64,000 bases of DNA from Chondrosia reniformis (Eukaryota > Porifera > Demospongiae > Chondrillida > Chondrillidae). The position numbers were made by a program, and so were the translations under genes. Where the stretch lies: contig OX359190.1 of the NCBI GenBank assembly GCA_947172415.1, positions 8,370,001-8,434,000 on the forward strand. Direction: 5' to 3'. The notes below the pieces were generated by a model. It saw only the letters and a list, made by a program, of their open reading frames with translations. It did not search any database and was not told the origin of the DNA. Positions 21,125 to 33,259 of this stretch are shown piece after piece (the stretch's first letter is position 1; each line of letters opens with the position of its first letter).

Positions 21125-21322
21125 TCAACAAGTAAGAAAGTTTTTTTCACCAAATTTATTTCTTAAACCAGTTTTGATCATTTTCATATGTGAAAAGCTT
21201 CGTTCCACTGATGCTGTCCCAACTGGAATTGTCACGCAAATATTGGCCAGGGTATTCAAATTAGGGAACATTGTTTTGAGCATTTCAATTGTTACAAGAT
21301 AGTTTAGAGCTAAAGCAGCCAC
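21125..21322 (-). mobile_element. hAT transposase C-terminal (dimerisation) fragment, copy 1
   Basis: Reads LNTLANICVTIPVGTASVER then SFSHMKMIKTGLRNKFGEKN, the hAT-family dimerisation signature (T-x-x-E-R-S-F-S-x-M-x-x-I-K-T-x-L-R-N). It breaks soon after (KNFLTC). No catalytic region or zinc finger lies nearby; all copies contain only this end. Confidence 0.65.
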
Positions 21323-22200
21323 AAATATCCTTACTCAAAGTGAAGCAGAGAAGACTTAGTACAAAAAGCTTGCAGACAATGTGCATACACTAGTCAGCTT
21401 CTAATTTAGCCTTTTATATTAGGCTACAAGAGGAAACTGTTACAACATGTGACCTAAATGTCACTATATCCTATGTTATATACTTGCAATTAGTTGCTGC
21501 TTTTAGATGCTAAGTAACATAGTATATAGTACATTGAAAGTTAGGTTAGGAAAGTGTACATTAATATCCCCAAGATCAGGAATTCATGATCATACATTAG
21601 CAACACAGGACACAAGGACAAATTTGCCCTGACAGTTGTAAACAGTCCCAAATTGCATCTAATAAAAGGTCCAAAATTAAAATTTCCAAGGGGAGCATGC
21701 CCCCAAACTCTTATAGTGTGCCAAATACTTTGCACATGGATACGTACTTACCCCCCTCCCCCCCAATAATCCATACCATCTCATTTTGCCCCACCCCCCT
21801 TGGGCAAAAAGTTGAAAGAAACCCTGTTCTCAATTGGATTACCTTTGCAGTCATATACGTAGCTGTACATAATATTATGGAGATGGAAGAGCTGTCTGGC
21901 TGGCTAAGATATCTTGCCAGCCTTTTAATATGTCATCTAGTTGTGTCCTAGATGTGCTCCAAAAATGCTACAGGTCAGGACCTTGTTGGTGAGAATCTTG
22001 ATGCGGCTGCCCCCTCTAGAAAGATATATATGGTGACATTCTTTGAAGATGAACTTGCCAACTAGACATCCTAGAAGGTAGGACTTTTTGCAGGGTATGG
22101 CTTTTTTACCCTGCTGAAAGCCTCTTTCATTTGACCAGGGTGAAAGTCATAAGGTATTCTTGTCTCTGGCAATATGATTTCCACTTTTAACAGAAAATAA
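21323..22200. other. Low-repeat spacer
   Basis: Mostly sequence not repeated elsewhere in the window, with C-rich runs near 21755-21800 (cccccctcccccccaa). No gene, RNA gene or element recognised. Confidence 0.4.
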
Positions 22201-22217
22201 ATATAAAAAAAATATAA

Positions 22218-22400
22218 CAGAATTTAAGAATCCGATGGCAGTATATAGCTTCTTAAACAGAATTTAGGAATTGATGGCAGTATATAGCTTCTTAAACAGA
22301 ATTTAAGAATCCGATGGCAGTATATAGCTTCTTAAATACTGTTATATCCCGGCGGTCGTTGCCGGGTATAAAACGATAACGATAACGATAACGATAAGAA
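22218..22400. repeat. Three 40-base tandem repeats plus (CGATAA)4
   Basis: Units begin at about 22218, 22258 and 22297 and carry gatggcagtatatagcttct. A GC-rich hairpin (CCGGC/GCCGG) at 22350-22366 and four CGATAA repeats at 22374-22397 follow. Confidence 0.7.
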
Positions 22401-22420
22401 GCTTCGGAGTATATATCACT

Positions 22421-22537
22421 TATACCACGGCACTTCGGTGTATATGGGTTTATATACGTACTCGCCCTCGGGCGCTACGCGCCCTCGTGACTCAAACGTA
22501 TATATAAAACCCATATACACCTCAGTGCCGTGGTATA
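22421..22537. repeat. Palindromic element with GC-rich centre
   Basis: Arms tataccacggcac...tatatgggttt (22421-22458) and aaacccatata...gtgccgtggtata (22497-22537) are inverted. The centre carries gccctcgggcgc and gcgccctcg, unusually GC-rich for this window. No coding content. Unknown MITE or regulatory palindrome. Confidence 0.6.
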
Positions 22538-22711
22538 ACTAATACATATACCCCATATCTGTATTAGTGATAACAAGTAGTCAAATATATATAACTAATA
22601 ATTACATACAATTTGTTATATTAATTGTTGATTTATTTGGTTTACATTGAATAGGGTGCACATGGCCATTGTTTTTTGGCCATCCCTACTATATGGAGGG
22701 TACTATTTTAT

Positions 22712-23215
22712 ATACAGTGGAACCCCTCTAATCCGGACACTTTGGGACATTCCCAAACTGTCCTTATTATAGGGGTGTCCACTTTTAAGGGGTTTTATTA
22801 TGCAGAACCTAAGGCTCATTCATATATGTCCTATATGTATAGGCAGTTATATACCTTCAGTATAATACACTCACACACTATGCAATACAGGTGACAGGTA
22901 AAGTAAATTGTGGCGCTCGACTTGGTTTGGAGATTCCATGTGCATACCGTCTGTATGGTCTTAAAGCTTACTGTGATCGATTGAAGAAGATTCTTGAAGA
23001 ATCCACCTACTGTAATTATTGTCCGCTTTTTAATAGACTGTATTTTCTATTGTATTGATATACGCTGTACAAGGATATATGTCCACATTACGGAATATCG
23101 AGGTGTCCGTAAATCAGAGGTTAGTTAAATACGTACGTCTACGGGCAACAATCGGGACCTTATACGTATTTGTGTCTGCATAATCGTTATGTCCACATTT
23201 CAGAGAGTCCCGTAT
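22712..23215 (+). mobile_element. Pogo/Tigger-like DNA element, degraded
   Basis: Starts with CAGTGGAACCCCTCTAATCC immediately after TA, the style of pogo/Tigger terminal repeats, followed by ggacactttggg and gtccttattataggggtg. The right end lies before TA at about 23216 and has lost a recognisable inverted terminus. The homologous site at 55015-55035 lacks the insertion. No transposase frame. Confidence 0.5.
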
Positions 23216-23446
23216 AATCAATGTGGTGGTAAAAAATGTGATCAAGCTACTTGAAATCAAATTCTATATATATCAACTGAAACTTTTAAAACATTGAATT
23301 ATTTTGAATTCTTACAGAGCTGCATAACAATTGTACTACATAGCTATAGACTATATGTTATCCTCTAGTTGACCTGCCTATTTTTGTTATACTAATGCTT
23401 AATTTGTGTTCCTACTATAATGTAGCATCTGTCTTATTAGAACTCT
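23216..23446. other. 3' flank of broken family member
   Basis: The usual 3' flank of the cysteine-rich genes (gctgcataacaattgtactac landmark), slightly more diverged than other copies. Confidence 0.45.
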
Positions 23447-23745
23447 TTACCTTGCCGACTCTAGTTCACATTCAAATTGGTTAGTTTCGCATGCAGTTAT
23501 AGCAATTTCGTTGTCCTCAGCTATTTCAAGACATTCTTCATACTCTTCATCACAATCTCTAGGTTCTTCAGGGACTTGCTACCAAAACAACTTACAAAAT
23601 GCTTTTCCTTCTTCCACCAAGTCTGAGTAGGTTTCCATGTGTTCGTCGATTAAACATGAGAAAACTTCATATTGGCATTCAGTAATTTCCTCAAGAGGAA
23701 TTTCTTCCTCCTCTTCTTCATTTACATGTACACATTCCAAAACCT
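23447..23745 (-). pseudogene. Broken cysteine-rich family member (gene 4)
   Basis: Only the C-terminal half remains, from VLECVHVNEEEE to the stop at 23447-23449. A nonsense codon TAG at 23579-23581 replaces GAG in the FWEQVPEEP segment. The signal peptide, first module and promoter are gone; upstream of about 23745 the sequence changes abruptly to the repeat of 23790. The remaining cysteines keep family spacing, so decay is recent. Confidence 0.8.
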
Positions 23746-26230
23746 CGAATACCTACCATAGTAAATAGTAAATAAAAGTGTATGTTAGGGATTTCTTCTA
23801 ACTGTGCCAAACGTATTTTTGAGATGGTTCATCAGTCACTGAAGAAGACCCCTAGGGTCAAAACCTCCAAATCCTATCTAAAGAAATAACTGCATGTGCC
23901 TCTAGACGTTCAAAAGTCTAAAAGATAAGCCATCTCAAAGATAGTTTGTATGTCTTTACCAAAAATGTGCAATTCTTTCTTTGATATACATCATTATATA
24001 TGATACATAATTTCTTTCTGACTGTGTGCCACCAGGGGAAGTACTGCCAATTTGACTCTGATGACATCACCACAGAACCCTGATTTGATTGGTGGATTTA
24101 GCTTAGCTAAAGCAAGCTTTGCAGCAACAGAAAGACAATACAATTTGGTGTTTCCATCTCGACCAATATCAAGATATTAAATTAAATTATGTTTCCTATA
24201 TTGTACCATTTAGATTTTATAAATAGATTGTAGAATAATGCAAACACCTGTGATTTTACAATATTGTTATTATTTAATTTCAACCTGCTATAGACATTCA
24301 AATGATTGTGAGAGGCATACATGAAAATACTTATTAAAATAATATGTTGGCCCTATTTGTACATTGTGCTATTATTTGTATATAGTAGTGTAGGCATCAT
24401 AAATGCAGGCCTTTGAAAAAAAATATTTAAATGAAGAATATTCAAAGCTCAAGTTTGTAAAGTGTATTTCTTACAACTTCAAATTAAATGTATATAAAAT
24501 TTCCAAGTTGCGAATGCACATCGCGTATATATAATAACACTCTATACGTATATACTTGTTCCCAAACACCATATTATGTTCATTTAATTTTCATGTGAGG
24601 TATATAAACTTATTATGTATATGGGCTGTCATTATCTTGCCTAATGATTAGGTATATAACAGTCTTGTTCATTACTGCAATTATATAATTTATATACTAA
24701 ACATATTTAACCAAGTTCTCCATAATTCTTTACATGCATGTCATCATTTGAAATATGCTACACTTTCTGATGCAGGTTTTTTTGGCTATATACTGCCTGG
24801 TTAATTGCTGACAATTTAAATGTACATGTATATATTTATCCATTACATTGGCTATACGTATATATGATAGCCTATTATAATGGTGGAGTTAGTGCAGAGA
24901 GGTATATGAGAGAGTAATTAAGTACATATAAAGTATAATAAAGATACAGAATTAGCTGGTGCATGTGTTCTTATCATGATGTCCTAATGCATGCTTGGCT
25001 AAAGAGATTTCCTAATTGTGGTTCTGTGTTATATTACATCATTTTATGATTTGGCCAATATTTTAAGTTCCTTGCTTCAAATCCTATTCTGTAACAAATG
25101 TTAGGTAAATGCCTTAGCCTGTCTAGAGTAAACATACGTTCCTCAGTTGACCTAGGGTGGAGAAGGTGTATATATACATAGGTTATCCTGATTGGGACAT
25201 TTCAAAAGTCACATACAGGAGGTCTCTCAAGTGGTGGAGTGTGGAGTGTTCTGTAGTGTAGCTAATTTTCTCTGAAGATAATTTGTTATTGAATGTTGCT
25301 TTTGTGGCTTGCTTAAATTAACTTCTGCATGCGCCATCCGTTCTGCATGTACAGTGATAATTAAGGCGCACAAAACACGTGAATATGTTTGATAACACAT
25401 TAGTCACACCTCAACACCACAACAATTGTCTTACTGGTTGGGTTGCTAATTAGCCATCGCATAAATCTCTGACCACTTGGAATTCTAATGGCGCAGTTTT
25501 GGTCTTACCATTTTACATGCATGATTCTGCTTCTTAATAGGTATATATTATTATAAGTTCAAAATAAAATATCTTGTTGAGACATAATATAAGGGTCCAC
25601 ATACATATATGTTCATGTTCATGCAAGGAGATTTCTGCATGAGCTATATTTAATTGCTGATGAAGGCCCTTTTGGGTTGAAATATATATTTATAACTGAA
25701 GTTTTCTTATTTCTATATATGAATGCAATAACTATATACTCCATAATAACTATATACTCCATATCTTTTTATAAATGATGATAGATAGTCAAACCTAACT
25801 AAAACACATTCAATTTGTTATATTAATTGTTGAATTTTAAATTTTAATTGGTTTACATTGAATAGGGTGCACGTGGGCATTGTTTTTTAGCCATCCCTAC
25901 TTTATTAAGGTCACTGAAGAAGACCCCCAGGGTCGAAACATTTGGCAGAATGAAGAACCAAAAAACTGTTTCTCTAGACGCTCCCAAAGTCAAAAGATAC
26001 CCTTTCCAAAGATAAGTTCAATGCAGCCACTTTGAATTGAATTCTATATAACCAACTGAAATTTCTAAAACATTGAATTATTTTGAATTCTTACAGAGCT
26101 GCATAACAGTTGTACTACATAGCTATAGACTATATGTTATCCTAAAGAATAGTTGACCTGCCTATTCTTGCTATACTAATGCTTAATCTGTGTTCCTACT
26201 ATAATGCAGCATCTGTCTTATAAGAACTCT
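23746..26230. repeat. Segmental duplication SD-A, second copy, left part
   Basis: Matches 15520-18050. Contains a degraded hammerhead-like motif (23835-23870), a better core at 25657-25682, and the CACTGAAGAAG insertion at about 25910-26020. Here the right end of that insertion and its target duplication have been deleted. The last 200 bases are gene 5 3' flank. Confidence 0.55.
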
Positions 26231-26827
26231 TTATCTTGCCGACTCTAGTTCACATTCTATATTGTTAGTTTCGCATGCAGCTACAGCAATTTCGTTACCA
26301 TCAGCTATTTCAAGACATTCTTCCAACTCTTCATCACAATCTCTAGGTTCTCCAGAGACTTGCTCCCTAAACGCCTCACAAAATGCTTTTCCTTCTTCCA
26401 GCAAGTGTGGGTAGGTGTCAATGTGTTCTTCAATTACACATAAGGCAAGCTCACTTTCGCATTCAGTCATGTCAACAAGAGGAATTTCTTCCTCCTCTTC
26501 TTCATTTTCATGTGCACATTCTACAAAATCTTCATAACAGTTAGCATCCCTTTTAATTTCTGAGTGTCTCTTTTTGGCTCCCCCACAAAATACTGGCAAG
26601 CTACAGAACCTTTCAGATAACTTATAGAATTCATCTTCGGTGAAATATGCTAAGGCACATTCAGCTAATTCCTTTTCACATTCTTCAAGAGATTGACTTT
26701 CCTCACATTCTTCCATCAGTGCAAAGCACGGCTTCACAGTTTCCTTTGCATGGTGATCAGTTGCTGGAGCCCCATTAGTGATGACATTTGCTCCCAATAG
26801 AGTAAGGAATAGGATCATTCCCTTCAT
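26231..26827 (-). CDS. Secreted acidic cysteine-rich repeat protein, gene 5
   Basis: 198 residues, same subgroup as gene 3 (KETVKPCFALMEEC, no N-terminal dibasic site) with 15 cysteines. It differs from gene 3 by scattered substitutions: GEPRDC after EQVS, EEHIDTYPHL, and a full KRDANC after the central site. The closeness of genes 3 and 5 compared with other members agrees with the block duplication around them. Signal peptide and promoter intact. Confidence 0.85.
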   Translation of the reverse strand: MKGMILFLTLLGANVITNGAPATDHHAKETVKPCFALMEECEESQSLEECEKELAECALAYFTEDEFYKLSERFCSLPVFCGGAKKRHSEIKRDANCYEDFVECAHENEEEEEEIPLVDMTECESELALCVIEEHIDTYPHLLEEGKAFCEAFREQVSGEPRDCDEELEECLEIADGNEIAVAACETNNIECELESAR

Positions 26828-26909
26828 TTTTGTGACTGTTATGAAGATAATACCTATTGATTTTCACTGCAGTATAAAATGCCGAGTTTCAAATCTATAC
26901 CAAGTTAAA

Positions 26910-27095
26910 CTCTTTTATAGGAGAATATATTAACTGTTTTTATATTGTATTATTATAATTAGCTAGCTAGTATATATTTGCATAGCCGAGCATCATTATT
27001 ATGTACTAAGTAGAGGTAAGCTCTTGCTAGTGATTATACGGAAATTTTCTAGGAAAGAGTGGGCAAATGAGGGGAGGAGTTAAGGCTTCATGGAG
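26910..27095 (-). promoter_or_regulatory. Promoter of gene 5
   Basis: TATA box 26910-26921. Single copy of the upstream block, ending near 27095, with agtgggcaaatgagggg (one base changed in the cgtgggc part). Twin of the gene 3 promoter without the 80-base duplication. Confidence 0.6.
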
Positions 27096-27099
27096 AATA

Positions 27100-28655
27100 T
27101 ACTATATATAATGCAAATTACAAAATACCATAGTAATCAGATCTAATTGATAATATAAATAATTCATATGGTTGGACCTCATTCATTCAATCATTCATTC
27201 ATTTCATCATCTGTCTTAGTTAATACATCTCCTTCAATGTTTTGGTACCAAAAGGTGTGTATAATATTGTCGTGGTAATTTACTAAATTGAAGTAGAAGG
27301 GTGCTGTTGAAGGTGCTGAAAACACCAGTATCTTTGAATTTGGTGCTTGTGTATCTGCCTTGTCTTGGTAGTGTAACCTTGTAGGCATATATAAGTGGTA
27401 AAGGCTTATAATGCTAGCAGGTAGTTGAGCCATATATACGTACCTGGGTGGACGGTCTGGTAGCCCCTTGCAAGTGGTGATGGTTTGTAGCCCTGTACGT
27501 ATATAATAAGCACTCTATAATAATAATAATAATATAATACCCCTATATTTAGCATGGCAGCTGTATGCCCCTGTAACATGTGAACAGTTGACTTTGACTG
27601 GAGTCCAGGAGATCATACATATTCATGTATATGGTGGTCTCTCTTAAAAGAGCCATAATTGGGTCTAGCAGTTTGACTCAGTGTATCAATTCAAGAAATC
27701 CCACCTGTGACATGTGTATTAACTGGTTTACGTACATATTATACGTATTACATATATATATAAAAATGTTAAGGGAGCTAATGTATTTGATGCAGGGTTT
27801 TTGCTACTGACTGGTTAACTGCTGGCAATTTATTTTACATGTATTTATCCATTAAATTGGCTATATATATATATATAAGCCTATTAGAGAGGGGTCAGTG
27901 CAGAGAGGTATATTCTGTATATATGTATGTATGAGAGAGTATTTAAGTATATAAAGATACAGAATAAGCTGGTGTGTTCTAAGACTTATGTTTTCCCTCG
28001 ATAATGATGTCCTAAATGCATGGCTAGTGATTCCTAATTGTAGTTCTGTGCATGGTTTATTACATCATTTTATGATTTGGCCAATATTTTAAGTTCCTTG
28101 CTTCAAATCCTATTTTGGATTCTGTAACAAATGTTAGGTAAATGCCTTCGCCTGTCTAGAGTTAACATGTTCCTCAGTTGACCTAGGGTGGAGAAGGTCT
28201 ATATATACATAGGTTATCCTGATTGGGACATTTCAAAAGTCACATACAGGAGGTCTCTCAAGTGGTGGAGTGTGGAGTGTTCTGTAGTGTAGCTAATTTT
28301 CTCTGAAGATAATTCTTTATTGAATGTTGCTCTTGTGGCTTGCTTAAATTATATATAGTTCTGCATGCATTAGCCTTTCTACAGTTCTATCTGCAAGAGG
28401 TGATAAGGCACACAAACGTGAATATGCTATCTTTGGAAATGGTCATTTTTCGACTTTTAGAGCATCTAAAGACACAGTATTTCTTGCTTCTTCTTAAAGC
28501 CAATCTCTTTGACCTTAGCTCAGGTGTATTAAGGCCTGTCACAGGTCTTTGGGGCGGCTTTCTGTTAATGATTAAGTATATTGATTGTTATATGGTTAAT
28601 TAGAATATGCTCAATAAAAATGGCCATTAATAGAAAGTTTTCTTTAAATGTACAA
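27100..28655. repeat. R2 copy and flank, SD-A second copy
   Basis: Corresponds to 19005-20520. Differences are small indels, mostly in TA and TAA runs. No gene. Confidence 0.5.
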
Positions 28656-28985
28656 TTAAGGGAAGAAAAGTGTACAAGAATAAAAAATAAGGTGTTTTAG
28701 GTAAATCATAAAATTATAACTGTGTTTCATGCACTTTTTTATTTTCTTTTTATGGACTGTAACTTCAGATGGTAACACAATTGGTAAAGAGCCATGCTCT
28801 TGTATGTGATTCCTTTCAAGGGTTTTAACTTGTTGTGACAATGAAAAGTAACACTTATAAATCACTTTAACCTGTGACCCAGTCAACAAGGTGTCATGTT
28901 GCTTAGTCATGTCTCCTTGTCTGTTGTTTTTGAGGAGGCAACAGAGTTCATCATATCTTGTGAGTTCCAATAATTTCTGAGATTA
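28656..28985 (-). other. Unrecognised exon-like frame, truncated copy
   Basis: Second copy of the 20520-20926 frame. The 5' part with the splice acceptor is replaced from about 28985 by about 90 bases of unrelated sequence (ctccgtcgcttttatcac), so this copy could not be spliced in the same way. Confidence 0.4.
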
Positions 28986-29255
28986 TGAGTGATATACGTA
29001 TACTCCGTCGCTTTTATCACTAATTTGGCGGGACTTTCAGGATGGCTCAGCTAGCATCTGATTGTTCTTGCATATAAAATGCACAATATTCTATACAACA
29101 ATTTTCCTAGGCATTCTAGTCCATAAGCATGCCTCCTATTTTTTCTAAATCATCAGTTTTTGTGGTGATATGATTGCAATTTTAATCAAGTAAGAAAGAT
29201 TTTTCGCCAAATTTATTCTCTAACAGGTTTTGATCATTTTTATCTGTGAAAAGCT

Positions 29256-29438
29256 TCATTCCACTGATGCTGTCCCAACTGGAATTGTCATGCAAATATT
29301 AGCCAGGGTATTCAAATTAGGGAACATTGCTTTGAGCATTTCAATTGTTACAAGTTTAGAGCTAAAGCAGCCACAAATATCCTTACTCAAAGTGAAGCAG
29401 AGAAGACTTAGTACAAAAAGCTTGCAGACTATGTGCAT
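29256..29438 (-). mobile_element. hAT transposase C-terminal fragment, copy 2
   Basis: Retains LNTLANICMTIPVGTASVE, then loses the frame before the ERSFS part because of base changes near 29240. Otherwise as at 21125. Confidence 0.55.
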
Positions 29439-29459
29439 ATACTAGTCAGCTTCTAATTT

Positions 29460-29680
29460 ATAGATAAAACCTACCAGACCTTGGGCCAGAATACATGTGG
29501 GCTTTGTTGGCCCTTTTCAGGGCAAGTCCCACCTCTTAGCAGTGAATGTACGTGTTCTTTCCAAGTGTCCGGTGATTTATAAGATGTCTAACTAATACCA
29601 CAACTAGTAAGACATTGAGGTCTTAAAGGCCCCCAGTTAACAACCACAGTGAATTTGATGTACCTTGAGAGTGAACTAAG
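29460..29680 (+). mobile_element. Ty3/gypsy integrase core remnant, longer copy
   Basis: The frame with KPTRPWARIHVGFVGPFQGK continues into a region resembling the SKWP-V-I-Y-x-M-S-N part of integrase cores, with several stops. It reaches further 3' than the R1 copies. Parallel copies lie at 45430, 51975 and 58945. Confidence 0.5.
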
Positions 29681-30520
29681 ATATTAATGTTTCACTACAT
29701 TCACACATATGCATGGCTTCTAAGTTATAGACCATTTTGTAACTTGCTGATAACACTCAGTAAGACTGTGACTCTGTTTTCTGTGGCAACTGTATTCGCG
29801 GCCATAAAGAACTGGACACACCCTAAATAGGAAGATACGTACAAACTCTGAAACTGTTGTTCCACTGTAGCCATCCTTGTTGCCAAATGTGATATCATGG
29901 GTTCAATCTAATGAGGTGGCAATCGTGCAACATAAGAATCAACTTATACACAGCTATAGCTCATTCAATCAACTAACTGCTTACAGTAAAATAACACACA
30001 TATTTAAATGACACATGACTCAACATAGTTACACAACATTACAAGAGTATATTGTCACAAATTCAAAATGTAAAGCGCAACTAAAGTGACATCAGCTTTA
30101 ACTGATTGAAACCTAATTAAAGAGAGCACAAGTATGTCCAAAAGTTTGATAACAGATCTATATAGCTGTAGATATTACCAACACAAAGCCATATAAAAGT
30201 TAGATACAGAATGAGTTATATTAGTGTACTTATTGTGATTCCCTAGACCTGCATAGATCGTGATTTCCTAATTGCAAACTTGCATGAGAATGACCTAAAG
30301 ATTTCCTAATTGTGGTTCAGTGGTTTATTACATCCCATGGACCAATTTTTAAGCTCCTTGCTTCAAATTCGGATTGTATAACAGTTGGTAGAGTGTGTGG
30401 ATAGTAGTTAATTTTCTCTGAGAAGAAAATTCATCATTGAATGATGCTCTGATAGCTTGGATGCTTAATTAGAGGTAATAATTTATAAGGTGCATGAAAT
30501 GGGCGGGGTCTTGAATATCA
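29681..30520. repeat. Gypsy-associated repeat and inverted R1 end
   Basis: 29690-30060 recurs in the 45.7, 52.3 and 59.2 kb regions. 30060-30520 is the reverse complement of the R1 distal part. No intact gene. Confidence 0.5.
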
Positions 30521-30618
30521 GCTTGTCTGATGAAGTGAATCACCACTAATTAAGAATATAAACTGATTATTTGGTGTAGTTAGTTTAAGAGGGAGAACAT
30601 GAGAGAGGCATTGCTGTG

Positions 30619-30691
30619 GCAGTTGTAGCTCAGTGGCAGAGCAACTGGTGGTCATAACCAGTTGTCCTCGGTTCGATTCCCGGCAATTGCT
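30619..30691 (+). tRNA. tRNA-like sequence (tRNA pseudogene or SINE head)
   Basis: Acceptor stem GCAGTTG/CAATTGC (one G-T pair), TA at positions 8-9, D arm GCTC-AGTGGCA-GAGC, box A TAGCTCAGTGG and box B GGTTCGATTCC are present, with a T run at 30700-30705 downstream. The anticodon arm is odd: a 6-bp stem AACTGG/CCAGTT leaves a 9-base loop TGGTCATAA containing CAT after T; a tighter 5-bp stem puts TCA at the anticodon without U33. The T stem has a C-C mismatch. The pol III signals are good but the fold is not that of a normal tRNA. Confidence 0.45.
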
Positions 30692-30704
30692 TCTTTCGTG
30701 TTTT

Positions 30705-31700
30705 TCCCTCTTTATGATGTTTCATTGATTATTACTTGTGGTTTGATTATCACATCGATTATTCATAGCTCTCCTATGGTTGATGGTGGCCAGCGACCCA
30801 TTGGTTAAGATGGCCCCTCCCACTGGAGATGGGCTGGGTAGACCTATGTAATGTGTTCTATATATATGTTTCTTAAATATAATGTACTTGCATCTGATAT
30901 ATAATCTAAGACCTACATTCCTTTCATTTATTCATGTGTCTTATAGACAGAGATGAGTGTTCTTACCAGGTTTAGTTCCTTATATATAGCCTATTTTAAT
31001 TTATTACAGAGTAGGCATATATAGCATGTAGGAAAATGTTTACAAAGGTACCTCATGCAGACAAGCTCCTTTCTATATACATGCAGATAGCCTGATATCT
31101 AAATTTAGTTTTAATATTGTTTTTCTTACCCACTATAATATACCTATACAGGTGTTAGTTTGAACATATATATGTATAGCATTATCCAGTGACTCCCCTT
31201 AATAATATAAAATAATTGTCAGATCTAAATAATATATACTAATACATATATACAGTGCTCTCTAGATTTGAGCTATATAATTTGAACATATATATATATA
31301 TGTATAGCATTCTCCATGTATCCAGTGACTCCCCTTAATAATATATAAAGTAATTTTCAGATCAATGTAATAATCAGAGGTACGTACATATATACCATTT
31401 ATACATTTTATAACTGATTTAAGTTGCTTGAAGTAATGAAGGAACTTAAATTGCTGAAGCCATATTCAATGTGGTTTAAACTACAGAACCACTATTATTA
31501 GGATATCCAATATGCATTATGTTGACTCTCAAAAAAGCAAGCACTAAATTGAATCTATATATTTACCAGTCAATCAGGTTCTATAGAGCTGTATTAATAG
31601 TAATTTCTATACATGAAGAGCTAACACTTTTCCACACAAAAATGACTGTATGTTTGCCAGTATATACCTACATCTAAATTGAATATCATTCCCACATGCA
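30705..31700. repeat. AT-rich spacer; 30950-31570 shared with 4970-5540
   Basis: 30705-30870 has a less AT-rich stretch (gatggcccctcccactgg) not repeated elsewhere in the window that I noticed. The remainder is duplicated sequence without coding content. Confidence 0.45.
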
Positions 31701-32750
31701 ATGAAGTTAAAAATTGTTCTCAAAATTTCAATTGCAGTTAATGAAGAATATGTAAGTTGTGTTGTGTTCTAAGTGGTGCTAAAATAGTGGCCTATATAGC
31801 TACAGGGGTTATAACTAAGATAGATTATTCTAATTAGGATCTTAGCCATTATATGGATAAGAGTATAATCTAATTGGCATCACATGGGTACCCAATTGCA
31901 AGCAAAACTATAAAAGACTACTAATATCAATCATACAGTCACAGCTGTACATACTGAACAGCATGGAGGGGGAGCTAATGTTTGATTTGGGGAACAAGGA
32001 CTATACTGTTCTAATTAAGTATCAAGAGAAGGTTGATCTGTGCTTGGGGGCAAGGATAAAAGCACTGGCTAGAAGCTATGTGCATGGTGACCTGGTTTTG
32101 ATAATGACATGTATCAAGAGGTAGAGCTAGGCCATGCAGTCACTCTTGCCCGAGAGCCGAAAGCTCTCCTCCAGCAGTACCCCATGCATCACCCATGGAT
32201 ATAGCCTACCAGACCTTGGGCCAGGATACATGTGGGCTTTGTTGGCCCCTTTCAGGGCAAGTCTCACCTCTTAGCAGTGAGAGTGAAAATGGCCTCCAAT
32301 CTAGTCAACCTCAAGTTAATTAGACAATTTTATGAAGACTATAATGGTATCAACCATATTCATGTACTTCATGCACCTTAAAAATTATCACCTCTAATTA
32401 AGCATGCTATGAGAGCATCATTCAATAATGAATATTCTTCACAGAGAAAATTAGCTACCCTACAGAATACTAGATCCACACTCCACCAACTGTTACACAA
32501 TTCGAAATGGGATTTGAAGTAAGGAACTTAAAAATTGGCCCATGGGATGTAATAAACCACAGAACCATAATTAGGAAATCGTTAGGTGATTCTCATGCAA
32601 GTACATATGCATTTAGGAAATCACGATCTCCAGGGAATCACGATAAGTATGTATATATATACACTAAACTCATTCTGTATCTAACTTTTTATATGGCTTT
32701 GTGTTGGTAATATCTACAGCTATGTAGATCTGTTATCAACATTTTGGACA
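31700..32750 (+). repeat. Repeat R1, copy 3
   Basis: Direct copy of 1-1110, including integrase debris at 31965-32300 with a 4-base insertion (atgt) in the catg part near 32108 that adds a frame change. It ends where the FN3-containing segment begins. Confidence 0.6.
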
Positions 32751-32915
32751 TATAATCATGATCAATTGCACATAGCCCCTGTAAAGGCTACTAAAAGTAA
32801 TCACTAGAAAGGCATTTCATCAGATTAGCCTATGTATATATAGCTATATAGTGACTAAAGTGACAGCATGAACCAAAATGGCTGGCAATATAAGTGTGTA
32901 TGTATATAGATTCAC

Positions 32916-33193
32916 CACTATAAGCATTTTCTCCAACTACTTCACTCCAAGATCCATTTCCAAATTCAGATATAGCTCTTACTCTCACTTGATAGGCATT
33001 TCCTCTTTGAAGATCAGTCAATGTTGCAAAATTAGATGTAGGATATGGATTCCATGCATGTACTCCAATAGACAGAGATAAACACCTTATAGTCTAACTG
33101 ATAGTGTTGTATGGGACAACCACTTGAAGGAACTGACCATTTAACAGTTAATATTAACTGAATTTCCTGGATAGTTCTCATTAAAGTTAAATG
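32916..33193 (-). pseudogene. Fibronectin type III exon, second copy
   Basis: Almost identical to 2536-2813 at a constant offset of 30380 bases, with the same splice sites and frameshift. The transmembrane exon is missing: at about 32750 the homology jumps from the R1 repeat directly into the intron, deleting the equivalent of 2122-2308. Confidence 0.6.
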
Positions 33194-33259
33194 CTGTGAT
33201 ACCAGTACCACAAAGTTATATATTTGTATAATAATAATAATAATATGACCCATAATCCT

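Noticed and set aside
22218-22340. CRISPR-like array
   Set aside because: The three repeats are directly adjacent tandem copies without distinct spacers, and the DNA is eukaryotic.
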